Assembly (NCBI RefSeq): GCF_003148665.1
Contig: NZ_QGGQ01000004.1
Coordinates: 124,001 to 188,000 of the forward strand
Length of the DNA stretch: 64,000 nt
Origin: Maribacter polysiphoniae
GTDB taxonomy: Bacteria; Bacteroidota; Bacteroidia; Flavobacteriales; Flavobacteriaceae
Direction: 5' to 3'
Position 1 is the first letter of the stretch. Each line of letters begins with the position of its first letter. Of this stretch, positions 1 to 7,359 are shown piece by piece. The position numbers were made by a program, and so were the translations under genes. The notes below the pieces were generated by a model that did not search any database, was not told the DNA's origin, and saw only the letters and a list, made by a program, of their open reading frames with translations.

Positions 1-143
1 CGGATATAGAGACCAACAATGCCATTCTTGATGAATTGGAAACATTCGCGGATGCCATTTCCAAAAACGCAACACCTGTTGTTTCATTGCGTCAAGGAAC
101 GCAGGCTTTACAGGTAGCCTTGCAAATCATAGCCTCATTTTAA
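1..143 (+). CDS. Gfo/Idh/MocA family oxidoreductase, C-terminal fragment
   Basis: Only the last 46 codons lie in the window (reading frame starts at base 3, TAA at 141-143). The visible tail contains NAILDELETFADAI and, further on, TPVVSLRQGTQALQVA, the usual C-terminal end of Gfo/Idh/MocA-type NAD(P)-dependent oxidoreductases. The N-terminal Rossmann fold and the catalytic EKP region are outside the window, so the substrate cannot be inferred. The stop lies 10 nt before the next start on the same strand, so it is probably cotranscribed with the dehydrogenase that follows. Confidence 0.7.
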   Translation, partial: DIETNNAILDELETFADAISKNATPVVSLRQGTQALQVALQIIASF

Positions 144-153
144 AGATTCCCTT

Positions 154-1041
154 ATGAAAAACATAGCTGTTATCGGTGCGGGTACGATGGGTAATGGTAT
201 TGCCCACGTTTTTGCGCAAAATGGATATAAAGTGAATTTGATTGATATTTCCGAAGAATCCCTTGATCGTGGTATTGCCACGATTACCAGGAATTTAGAT
301 CGGATGCTATCCAAAGAAAAAATCACTGGGGAAGACAAAATACAAACCCTAAAAAACATAACCACCCATACACAGCTTTCCTCAGGTATACCGAACACCG
401 ACCTGGTCGTTGAGGCGGCTACGGAGCGATTGGAGATTAAACTAGGCCTGTTCAAGGAAATGGATGCCATAGCGGCACCGAACACTATTTTGGCCACGAA
501 TACCTCCTCCATATCGATTACGAAAATCGCTGCTGCCACCGCAAGACCCGAAAAGGTCATTGGCATGCATTTCATGAATCCCGTACCTATCATGAAATTG
601 GTGGAAATCATTCGGGGCTACAACACCTCGGATGCAACCACAAAGGTTATTATGGACCTTTCCCTGAAATTGGGCAAAACCCCTACCGAGGTTAATGATT
701 ATCCGGGATTTGTGGCCAATAGGATCTTAATGCCGATGATCAATGAAGCCATTGAGACCTTGTATCATGGTGTTGCAGGGGTCGAGGAGATCGATACCGT
801 TATGAAATTGGGTATGGCCCACCCTATGGGCCCATTGCAATTGGCAGATTTTATAGGATTGGATGTGTGCCTCTCCATTCTTAATGTGATGTACGACGGA
901 TTCAAAAACCCAAAATATGCGCCCTGTCCCCTACTCGTCAATATGGTCATGGCCAACAAACTAGGGATAAAATCCGGTGAGGGTTTTTACGACTATAACG
1001 TTTCAAGGAAAGCAGAGATAGTCTCCTCCCAATTTAAATAG
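154..1041 (+). CDS. hbd: 3-hydroxybutyryl-CoA (3-hydroxyacyl-CoA) dehydrogenase
   Basis: A 295-residue cytosolic enzyme of usual Hbd/PaaH length, predicted to interconvert 3-hydroxyacyl-CoA and 3-oxoacyl-CoA with NAD(P). The N-terminus has the dinucleotide-binding glycine motif GAGTMGNGIA (residues 8-17). The region GMHFMNPVPIMKLVE carries the expected catalytic His (H139), and the C-terminal domain begins with GFVANRILMPMINEA. It lacks the hydratase domain of FadB-type multifunctional proteins. It sits 10 nt after the oxidoreductase stop and 5 nt before the DUF1015 gene, so an operon is likely. The family is certain. Whether it serves butyrate, phenylacetate or general fatty-acid metabolism cannot be told, since no thiolase or crotonase is nearby. 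Confidence 0.92.
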   Translation: MKNIAVIGAGTMGNGIAHVFAQNGYKVNLIDISEESLDRGIATITRNLDRMLSKEKITGEDKIQTLKNITTHTQLSSGIPNTDLVVEAATERLEIKLGLFKEMDAIAAPNTILATNTSSISITKIAAATARPEKVIGMHFMNPVPIMKLVEIIRGYNTSDATTKVIMDLSLKLGKTPTEVNDYPGFVANRILMPMINEAIETLYHGVAGVEEIDTVMKLGMAHPMGPLQLADFIGLDVCLSILNVMYDGFKNPKYAPCPLLVNMVMANKLGIKSGEGFYDYNVSRKAEIVSSQFK

Positions 1042-1046
1042 GACCT

Positions 1047-2282
1047 ATGGCTGTTATAAAACCTTTTAAGGCGGTTCGACCCACAAAGGACAAAGTGGCC
1101 CATGTTACTTCCCGATCATATCAAGAGTATTCCGAGGAAGAGTTGGAGGCCACATTGCGTTTCAACCCGTTCTCTTTCTTACACATTATCAATCCTGGAT
1201 ACAAGTTTTCCAAGGAAGTGTCGGGCGAAGAACGTTTCAAATTGGTCCACAATCGCTATCTCGAATTTTTAGAGGACAATATTTTTTTAAAAGACAGTAA
1301 GGATAGCTTTTATATTTACCAGATAGAGAAGAACAACTTCAAGACTTGTGGCTTTTTTTGTGCGACAAGTGTTCAGGACTATCGCGATGATATTATAAAA
1401 AAACACGAAGACACACTAAGTCAACGGGAACAATTGTTCGCCAAATATCTAAATACCGTCGGTTTCAATGCAGAACCTGTTTTGATCACCTATTCCGATA
1501 ATGACTCGATCCAAGTACTTATCGACCTAGAGAAACAAAAAAAACCCGAGTACTTTTTTACCACCCCTGATAAAATCAAACATTCCCTTTGGGTGGTTTC
1601 CAATACTGATTCCATCCAAAAATTGATATGTGAGTTTAAAAAAATAGATTCGTTGTATATTGCGGATGGCCATCATCGAAGTGCATCTTCCAATGTATTG
1701 GCCCGTATGTCCAAGGATAGGAACCCCAACCATACGGGAAAGGAGCCTTATAACTATTTTATGAGCTACCTGATTCCCGAATCGGAGATACGTATCTATG
1801 AATTCAACCGTATGGTAAGGGACCTGAATGGTTTGACCAAAGAAGAATTCCTGATACGATTGGATGCTTTCTTTAGGATGGAAAACAAAGGAAGTGTGCT
1901 CTATAAGCCTTCCAAAAAACACCATTTCAGTATGTATTTGGATGGGGATTTTTATTCGCTTTTCCTTAGAAAAAAAGTATATGGATTTACGGATACCTTA
2001 AGCCAACTCGATACCCAAATCCTTTACAAGACCATATTGGAACCTATTCTAGGCATTAAGGACCTTCGAAATGATGAACGTATACATTATGGCTGTGGCA
2101 AGCATAATGTCATTCAAATGAAGGATGACATCGACAACGGAAAATTCCAGGTTGGCTTTGGTCTTGTACCTTTGAAAATAAATGAGCTAAAGGCCATTGC
2201 CGATGCCGGCTTGGTCATGCCCCCAAAAAGCACTTATATTGAACCTAAACTGAGAAGTGGCATGGCCATTTATGAGTTTTAA
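1047..2282 (+). CDS. DUF1015 family protein (ParB/SerK-like ADGHHR motif)
   Basis: A 411-residue soluble protein matching the DUF1015 family. The visible hallmarks are KPFKAVRPTKDKV at the N-terminus, the IKKHEDT segment near residue 120 and the motif IADGHHRSASS with ADGHHR at 206-211. The GHHR element resembles the GxHR nucleotide-binding motif of the ParB/sulfiredoxin superfamily, to which archaeal free-serine kinase SerK belongs. A kinase-like role is therefore an inference, not an established function. From memory, Bacteroidetes homologues are often near serA/serC. Here the neighbours are a 3-hydroxyacyl-CoA dehydrogenase and a PLP-homeostasis protein. No signal peptide or membrane segment is seen. 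Confidence 0.8.
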   Translation: MAVIKPFKAVRPTKDKVAHVTSRSYQEYSEEELEATLRFNPFSFLHIINPGYKFSKEVSGEERFKLVHNRYLEFLEDNIFLKDSKDSFYIYQIEKNNFKTCGFFCATSVQDYRDDIIKKHEDTLSQREQLFAKYLNTVGFNAEPVLITYSDNDSIQVLIDLEKQKKPEYFFTTPDKIKHSLWVVSNTDSIQKLICEFKKIDSLYIADGHHRSASSNVLARMSKDRNPNHTGKEPYNYFMSYLIPESEIRIYEFNRMVRDLNGLTKEEFLIRLDAFFRMENKGSVLYKPSKKHHFSMYLDGDFYSLFLRKKVYGFTDTLSQLDTQILYKTILEPILGIKDLRNDERIHYGCGKHNVIQMKDDIDNGKFQVGFGLVPLKINELKAIADAGLVMPPKSTYIEPKLRSGMAIYEF

Positions 2283-2295
2283 AATAGAAGATAAT

Positions 2296-2958
2296 ATGTC
2301 TGTAAAATCAAACCTTGAGGCTATAAAACAAACATTGCCCGAGCATGTTACCTTGGTTGCCGTTTCAAAGACAAAGCCCCAAGAAAGCATCCTAGAAGCC
2401 TATGATGGCGGCCAACGTATATTCGGCGAAAACAAAATACAGGAAATGGCCGAAAAATGGGCGGTCCTGCCCAAGGATATCGAATGGCATATGATAGGCC
2501 ACGTACAGCGTAACAAGGTCAAATATATGGCCGAATTCGTTTCTTTGATTCATGGGGTGGACAGTTTCAAACTCTTGAAGGAAATCGACAAACAGGCAAA
2601 AAAGCACAACCGTACCATACCCTGTTTATTACAAATGCATATTGCCCAGGAAGCGACAAAATTCGGACTTGATCAAACCGAGCTAAACGACCTAATACAA
2701 TCGGAGGCTTTCAAGGCTCTTGACCATATCGAAATCGTCGGATTGATGGGTATGGCGACCAACACCCCGGATCACGTCCAGATAAGAAATGAATTTAAAC
2801 AATTAAAATCCATATTCGACCAATTAAAGGGTTCCTTACCCCATGTTTCCGTATTATCAATGGGCATGAGTGGTGACTATAAAATAGCAATTGAAGAAGG
2901 TAGTACCATGGTGCGCATAGGAAGTAGTATCTTTGGATCACGAAATTATGCGCATTAA
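2296..2958 (+). CDS. yggS: YggS/PLPBP family pyridoxal-phosphate homeostasis protein
   Basis: A 220-residue single-domain PLP-binding protein with the fold-type III alanine-racemase-like barrel. K25 in LVAVSKTKP is the expected Schiff-base lysine. Family blocks GENKIQEM, WHMIGHVQRNKVK and the C-terminal phosphate-binding SMGMSGDYKIAI...STMVRIGSSIFG are all present. The family controls free PLP and amino/keto-acid pools rather than acting as a classic enzyme. An in-frame ATG at 2257 would overlap the previous gene by 26 nt and add 13 unconserved residues, so I take the ATG at 2296, which starts 13 nt after the DUF1015 stop. Likely operon member. Confidence 0.93.
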   Translation: MSVKSNLEAIKQTLPEHVTLVAVSKTKPQESILEAYDGGQRIFGENKIQEMAEKWAVLPKDIEWHMIGHVQRNKVKYMAEFVSLIHGVDSFKLLKEIDKQAKKHNRTIPCLLQMHIAQEATKFGLDQTELNDLIQSEAFKALDHIEIVGLMGMATNTPDHVQIRNEFKQLKSIFDQLKGSLPHVSVLSMGMSGDYKIAIEEGSTMVRIGSSIFGSRNYAH

Positions 2959-2981
2959 CCAAAAATGACCGAAGGCGATTG

Positions 2982-4340
2982 ATGTATACGATACTTGACA
3001 TAGAAACTACGGGCGGAAAATACAATGAAGAGGGTATTACGGAAATAGCCATCCACAAATTTGATGGCCATAAGGTCGTGGACAAGTTTATAAGCTTGAT
3101 AAACCCAGAAAGGGAAATTCAACCCTTTGTGGTCAATTTAACAGGAATCAACACTAAAATGCTCCGTACGGCCCCCAAGTTTTATGAGGTGGCCAAACGA
3201 ATCGTTGAAATAACAGAGGATTCGGTCCTCGTTGCCCACAATGCCCAATTCGATTATAGAATATTAAGGACTGAATTTAGGCGCTTGGGCTATAATTTTG
3301 AGCGAAAGACCTTATGTACCGTTGACCTTTCCAAAAAACTCCTACCTGATGCCGAATCGTATAGTTTGGGTAAATTGGTAAGGGCCCTCGGAATTCCCAT
3401 GAGTGACCGGCATAGGGCAAATGGTGATGCTATCGCGACCCTTAAGCTTTTTAAATTACTGCTTACAAAAGACACTGAAAAAACCATCATCAAAGAAGTC
3501 GTTCGCGAAGAAACCCATGGTGAACTTTCACAACGGCAATTGGACATTGTTGAACAAATGCCTTCGGAAACCGGTGTATATTATATGCATGACAAAAAAG
3601 GGGATATACTTTTCCTTGGCAAAAGCACCAATATAAAAAAACGCGTAAACCAACACTTTACAAAAAGTGGGGATAAGGCAAGACAACTTCAAAAAGAGAC
3701 GAAGACCATTACTTTCGAGGAAACAGGAAGTGAGCTTGTGGCCTTATTGAAAGAGAATGAGGAACTCTTGAAAAACAACCCAAAATACAATCCCAACACA
3801 CGTAAAAAACGATTACAGGCCCTTTATGTGATTCCCGATATCAATGGCTATCAAAAATTTGAAATTGGGCCATATAATAAAGGTAAAGATTGTGTGACAA
3901 CCTTCAATGGTGCTCTTTCGGCAAAAAACTTTCTTCAAAAAATCACAGTGGAATTCCAGCTTTGCCCGAAACTCAATGGTTTGGAAGAAGCGGTATGTGA
4001 GAATAAACAAAACAACCAATGTCTTGGGGCCTGTAAAGGTCAAGAAACGCCATTGGACTATAATCAAAGGGTACAACAGGTATTGGAGAAATACAGCCTC
4101 TTGGGTAAGTCGATAATCATAATCGATAAAGGACGTGAAATAGGGGAATATAGCGCCATATTGATTAAAAACGGTATATTTCAGGGATTTGGGTATTATG
4201 ACCTTAACCATCAAATCAATAATATTCATATCTTGGAATCAATTATCACCCCAATGAAAGGTGATGCGACAACGAGCCATATTATTGATTCCTATCTAAG
4301 AAAAAAACGAGTTAAAAAAATAATCGACCTTAAGAACTAA
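2982..4340 (+). CDS. DEDDh exonuclease (DnaQ-like) fused to a GIY-YIG nuclease domain
   Basis: A 452-residue two-nuclease protein. Residues 1-165 form a Pol III epsilon-type 3'-5' exonuclease: DIETTGG (motif I Asp/Glu), VAHNAQFDYRIL (motif II Asp), and HRANGDAIATLKL (motif III His and Asp). A second domain from about residue 190 has the UvrC/Cho-type GIY-YIG signature GVYYM...GDILFLGKSTNIKKRVNQHF, followed by a UvrC-like region. No helix-hairpin-helix is evident. A role in DNA repair, possibly damage incision with end trimming, is inferred from the domain combination. The upstream TTG at 2979 is one codon earlier, and the ATG at 2982 is the better start. It begins 23 nt after yggS and is followed 3 nt later by the channel gene. 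Confidence 0.88.
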   Translation: MYTILDIETTGGKYNEEGITEIAIHKFDGHKVVDKFISLINPEREIQPFVVNLTGINTKMLRTAPKFYEVAKRIVEITEDSVLVAHNAQFDYRILRTEFRRLGYNFERKTLCTVDLSKKLLPDAESYSLGKLVRALGIPMSDRHRANGDAIATLKLFKLLLTKDTEKTIIKEVVREETHGELSQRQLDIVEQMPSETGVYYMHDKKGDILFLGKSTNIKKRVNQHFTKSGDKARQLQKETKTITFEETGSELVALLKENEELLKNNPKYNPNTRKKRLQALYVIPDINGYQKFEIGPYNKGKDCVTTFNGALSAKNFLQKITVEFQLCPKLNGLEEAVCENKQNNQCLGACKGQETPLDYNQRVQQVLEKYSLLGKSIIIIDKGREIGEYSAILIKNGIFQGFGYYDLNHQINNIHILESIITPMKGDATTSHIIDSYLRKKRVKKIIDLKN

Positions 4341-4343
4341 GTT

Positions 4344-5180
4344 TTGAGCACCAAAAAAAAGAACCGGGATTGGCGGGCAACCATACATGAGGTTATATAT
4401 GGGACCCACACCCCGGCAGGTAAATTATTCGATATTGTATTGCTGATCGTTATCCTATACAGTATCATAATCGTAATGCTCGAAAGTATCCCAAGTTTCG
4501 ACAATCAGTACCATAGGTTTTTCAATATTTCGGAATGGGTGGTCACCATTCTTTTTACCATAGAATATATCTTGAGACTTATTAGTATAAAACAACCCCG
4601 CAAATATATCTTCAGTTTTTTCGGTATTATCGACTTGCTCTCGACGGTTCCAAAATATCTTACATTTTTCATTTTACAATCCCAGTTCCTAACGGCATTT
4701 AGGGCCCTTCGTTTGCTACGGGTCTTTAGGATATTAAAATTGGTCCGCTTTGTTGGGGAGTCCAATAAACTGGCAAGTGCCCTAAAGGCGAGTAAGACCA
4801 AAATTTTTGTATTCGTGTTTTTCGTGCTTATTGTTTCCGTTTTGCTGGGTACCATTATGTATTTGGTAGAAGGTCCTACCCACGGGTTCACCAGTATTCC
4901 CCATAGTATTTATTGGACGATTGTAACATTGACCACTGTAGGGTATGGTGATATATCACCACAAACCCCCTTAGGGCAGTTTATCGCTACCCTTATTATG
5001 ATTATAGGTTACGGTGTTATTGCTGTACCGACCGGAATCGTATCCGCCGAATATGCAGCCTATTCGAAAAACCAAAAAGACAGTGACCAAGGACGTTCAT
5101 GTCCGAATTGCGGAGCCGAGATCCATCGCTCGGATGCTGAGTACTGTAGAAAATGTGGGTATAAACTAATCGAGGAATAG
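4344..5180 (+). CDS. voltage-gated-type potassium channel with C-terminal zinc ribbon
   Basis: A 278-residue six-helix inner-membrane channel. S1 is about 29-48, and an S4-like segment (120-138) carries R120, R123, R126, R129, K132 and R135 at three-residue spacing. The pore loop contains the selectivity filter TVGYG (198-202) inside TLTTVGYGDISP, and S6 follows. After S6 a short cytoplasmic tail ends in a CxxC...CxxC zinc ribbon (C253, C256, C268, C271). The start is TTG at 4344: the next in-frame ATG lies inside S1 and would destroy it. The stop overlaps the miaA start by one nucleotide, suggesting translational coupling. The family transports K+ selectively. The zinc ribbon's role, perhaps tetramer assembly or partner binding, is unknown. 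Confidence 0.88.
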   Translation: MSTKKKNRDWRATIHEVIYGTHTPAGKLFDIVLLIVILYSIIIVMLESIPSFDNQYHRFFNISEWVVTILFTIEYILRLISIKQPRKYIFSFFGIIDLLSTVPKYLTFFILQSQFLTAFRALRLLRVFRILKLVRFVGESNKLASALKASKTKIFVFVFFVLIVSVLLGTIMYLVEGPTHGFTSIPHSIYWTIVTLTTVGYGDISPQTPLGQFIATLIMIIGYGVIAVPTGIVSAEYAAYSKNQKDSDQGRSCPNCGAEIHRSDAEYCRKCGYKLIEE

Positions 5181-6103
5181 TGAAAGCCAAAACCCTTATT
5201 TCGGTAGTAGGGCCGACCGCAATCGGTAAAACCAGTTTAGCCATATCATTGGCCAAACATTATAGTACAGAGATTATATCTGCCGATTCACGCCAGTTCT
5301 ACAAAGAATTGAAAATTGGGACCGCCGTGCCCAGTGAAGAGGAATTGCTTGCCGCCAAACATCATTGCATACAGCATATAAGTATCTTTGACCACTACTC
5401 TGTAGGTGATTTTGAAAAGGAAGCCATTGCCATCCTGGACAATTTGTTCCAAACCAATGACATTGCCATCCTTGTAGGAGGTAGTGGACTGTATGTCGAT
5501 GCGGTGACAAATGGATTGGATGATTTTCCTACGGTTCCTTCAAGCTATCGGGAAGCTTTGAACAAAACCTTGGAACAATCGGGAATTGGGGAACTTCAAC
5601 ACCAATTAAGGATTTTGGACGAAGCCTATTACAACAAGGTCGATTTGGAAAATCCACATCGCTTGATCCGGGCTTTGGAAATCTGTATGGCCACAGGCAA
5701 ACCTTATTCCTCCTTTTTAAGGAAAAAGGATGTAAAAAGGCCATTCCGTACCCTAACCATTGGTATTAAGGCCGAACGCGAGATCATTTACAACAGAATC
5801 AACCAACGCGTCGATATAATGATCGGGAACGGACTTTTAGAGGAAGCCCGGCAAGTATATCCACATAGAACGCTAAACGCCTTACAAACAGTCGGCTATA
5901 AAGAGTTATTCAATTATTTTGATGGTACTTGGACCCTGGACTTCGCTATTTCAGAAATCAAAAAGAATACAAGACGATTCGCAAAAAGGCAAATGACCTG
6001 GTATAGAAAAAATGAGGGAATTTGCTGGTTTAATAGTGATGATGACCCTAGTCATATCCTAGAAGGCATTGATGACAAATTAACTGAATCAACAAATGGA
6101 TAA
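5180..6103 (+). CDS. miaA: tRNA dimethylallyltransferase MiaA
   Basis: A 307-residue cytosolic enzyme of normal length that transfers a dimethylallyl group to N6 of A37 in tRNAs reading UNN codons. The P-loop GPTAIGKTSLAI is near residue 10, followed by SADSRQFYKELKIGTA (substrate Asp/Ser/Arg), VGGSGLYVDAV, NPHRLIRALEI and TVGYKELFNYF, all MiaA blocks. The start is GTG at 5180, overlapping the TAG stop of the channel gene by one base. An ATG start would remove the P-loop, so GTG is supported. The 3' end overlaps the gluconokinase by 8 nt. Confidence 0.96.
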   Translation: MKAKTLISVVGPTAIGKTSLAISLAKHYSTEIISADSRQFYKELKIGTAVPSEEELLAAKHHCIQHISIFDHYSVGDFEKEAIAILDNLFQTNDIAILVGGSGLYVDAVTNGLDDFPTVPSSYREALNKTLEQSGIGELQHQLRILDEAYYNKVDLENPHRLIRALEICMATGKPYSSFLRKKDVKRPFRTLTIGIKAEREIIYNRINQRVDIMIGNGLLEEARQVYPHRTLNALQTVGYKELFNYFDGTWTLDFAISEIKKNTRRFAKRQMTWYRKNEGICWFNSDDDPSHILEGIDDKLTESTNG

Positions 6104-6587
6104 TAAGTATATCTATATCGTAATGGGTGTTTCCGGTTGTGGAAAGTCGACCATCGGCACCTTATTGGCCAATGAACTGGATATTCCTTTTTTTGATGGG
6201 GATGATTACCATCCTAAGGCGAATGTGGAAAAAATGGCCAGTGGCAAAGCGCTCAATGATGAAGATCGGAAGGGATGGTTGCAGTCGTTGAACAAGCTTG
6301 CCATCGAACATAAAGCACCAGGAGCCGTAATAGCCTGTTCAGCGTTAAAGGAGAGCTACCGGGCCTTATTGAGAAATCAATTGGAGGAGGAAATGGTTTT
6401 TGTTTACCTACAGGGAAGTTTTACCGAAATACATGAGCGATTAAAAAACCGAAAAGGACATTATATGCCTATAGCACTTTTAAAATCGCAGTTTGAAACC
6501 TTGGAGCCGCCAAAGGATGCCATAGAAATTTCAATCAACCATAATCCAAAAGAAATCATAGCCAAAATCCTTGATAAAAGGGCATAA
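6096..6587 (+). CDS. gntK: gluconokinase, GntK/IdnK type
   Basis: A 163-residue P-loop kinase expected to phosphorylate D-gluconate to 6-phosphogluconate. VMGVSGCGKSTIG is the Walker A, followed by FDGDDYHPKANVEKMASGKALNDEDRKGWL in which the DGDD/H segment is characteristic of gluconokinases, then CSALKESYRALLR and the lid region LKNRKGHYMPIALLKSQ. It starts inside the last codons of miaA (8-nt overlap) and ends just before a terminator. No other gluconate or Entner-Doudoroff genes are nearby, so its pathway partner must be elsewhere. Confidence 0.93.
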   Translation: MDNKYIYIVMGVSGCGKSTIGTLLANELDIPFFDGDDYHPKANVEKMASGKALNDEDRKGWLQSLNKLAIEHKAPGAVIACSALKESYRALLRNQLEEEMVFVYLQGSFTEIHERLKNRKGHYMPIALLKSQFETLEPPKDAIEISINHNPKEIIAKILDKRA

Positions 6588-6591
6588 AAAA

Positions 6592-6613
6592 GCCCCAACG
6601 TATACGTCGGGGC
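6592..6613. terminator. bidirectional rho-independent terminator between convergent genes
   Basis: GCCCCAACG, loop TATA, CGTCGGGGC: a 9-bp stem with one A-C mismatch, preceded by an A run (6586-6591) that gives a U tract for leftward transcripts. It sits between the convergent gntK and the response regulator gene and can serve both. The stem closely resembles the one at 39536-39555. Confidence 0.8.
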
Positions 6614-6639
6614 CCTACTTGATTTTTATACTTTAAATC

Positions 6640-7353
6640 TTATTCGGATTCCGTCTTAACGACCAACCTAAATCCTTCACCGTGAATGTTCAATATTTCA
6701 ACGGTATCATCACGTTTAAGATATTTACGCAATTTAGCGATATAGACATCCATACTTCTGGACGTGAAATAATTATCATCCCTCCATATTTTGGTCAAGG
6801 CCAATTCCCTAGGCATCAAATCATTTTCGTGCAACGCCAATAGTCGCAATAATTCATTTTCCTTAGGAGAAAGTTTAATGGCCTCCTCATCTTTGTATTT
6901 CAAGAACCGTAATTTGGAATTCAAATGGAAACCACCAATTTGGAATTCAAATTTCTTACTGTCCGCCAAGGTACTGGAAGCCTTTCTTTGAATTATTGCC
7001 TTAAGTTTCATCAACAATACCTCTGAATCGAAGGGTTTGTTCAAATAGTCATCCGCACCAGCCTTATATCCTTTAAGGACATCTTCTTTCATTGTTTTGG
7101 CAGTTAGGAATATAATAGGCACATTCTCATTTTTTTCCCTAATCTCACGAGCAAGGGTGAAACCATCCTTATAAGGCATCATAACATCTAGAATACAAAC
7201 ATCATAATTATCCTTTTTAAACTTCTCAAACCCCTCCATACCGTTCTTAGCCAATGTAACATCAAAATTGTTCATTGACAGATAATCCTTCAATACAATC
7301 CCAAAATTGGGATCATCCTCTACTAAAAGTATTTTTTTGTTAATTGTTTCCAT
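6640..7353 (-). CDS. rprY: OmpR-family response regulator, RprY-like
   Basis: A 237-residue two-component response regulator. The receiver domain (about 6-122) has the acidic pair D13-D14, the phospho-acceptor D56 in CILDVMMPYKDG, the switch Thr in IIFLTAKT and the Lys in DDYLNKPFD. The C-terminal winged-helix domain (about 140-232) includes LSPKENELLRLLALHEN and RSMDVYIAKLRKYLK, typical of OmpR/PhoB DNA-binding domains. The kinase gene lies 6 nt upstream on the same strand, so the two form an operon with the regulator second. RprY-type regulators in Bacteroidetes are linked to stress responses. The target genes here are unknown. Confidence 0.93.
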   Translation of the reverse strand: METINKKILLVEDDPNFGIVLKDYLSMNNFDVTLAKNGMEGFEKFKKDNYDVCILDVMMPYKDGFTLAREIREKNENVPIIFLTAKTMKEDVLKGYKAGADDYLNKPFDSEVLLMKLKAIIQRKASSTLADSKKFEFQIGGFHLNSKLRFLKYKDEEAIKLSPKENELLRLLALHENDLMPRELALTKIWRDDNYFTSRSMDVYIAKLRKYLKRDDTVEILNIHGEGFRLVVKTESE

Positions 7354-7359
7354 AATTCA

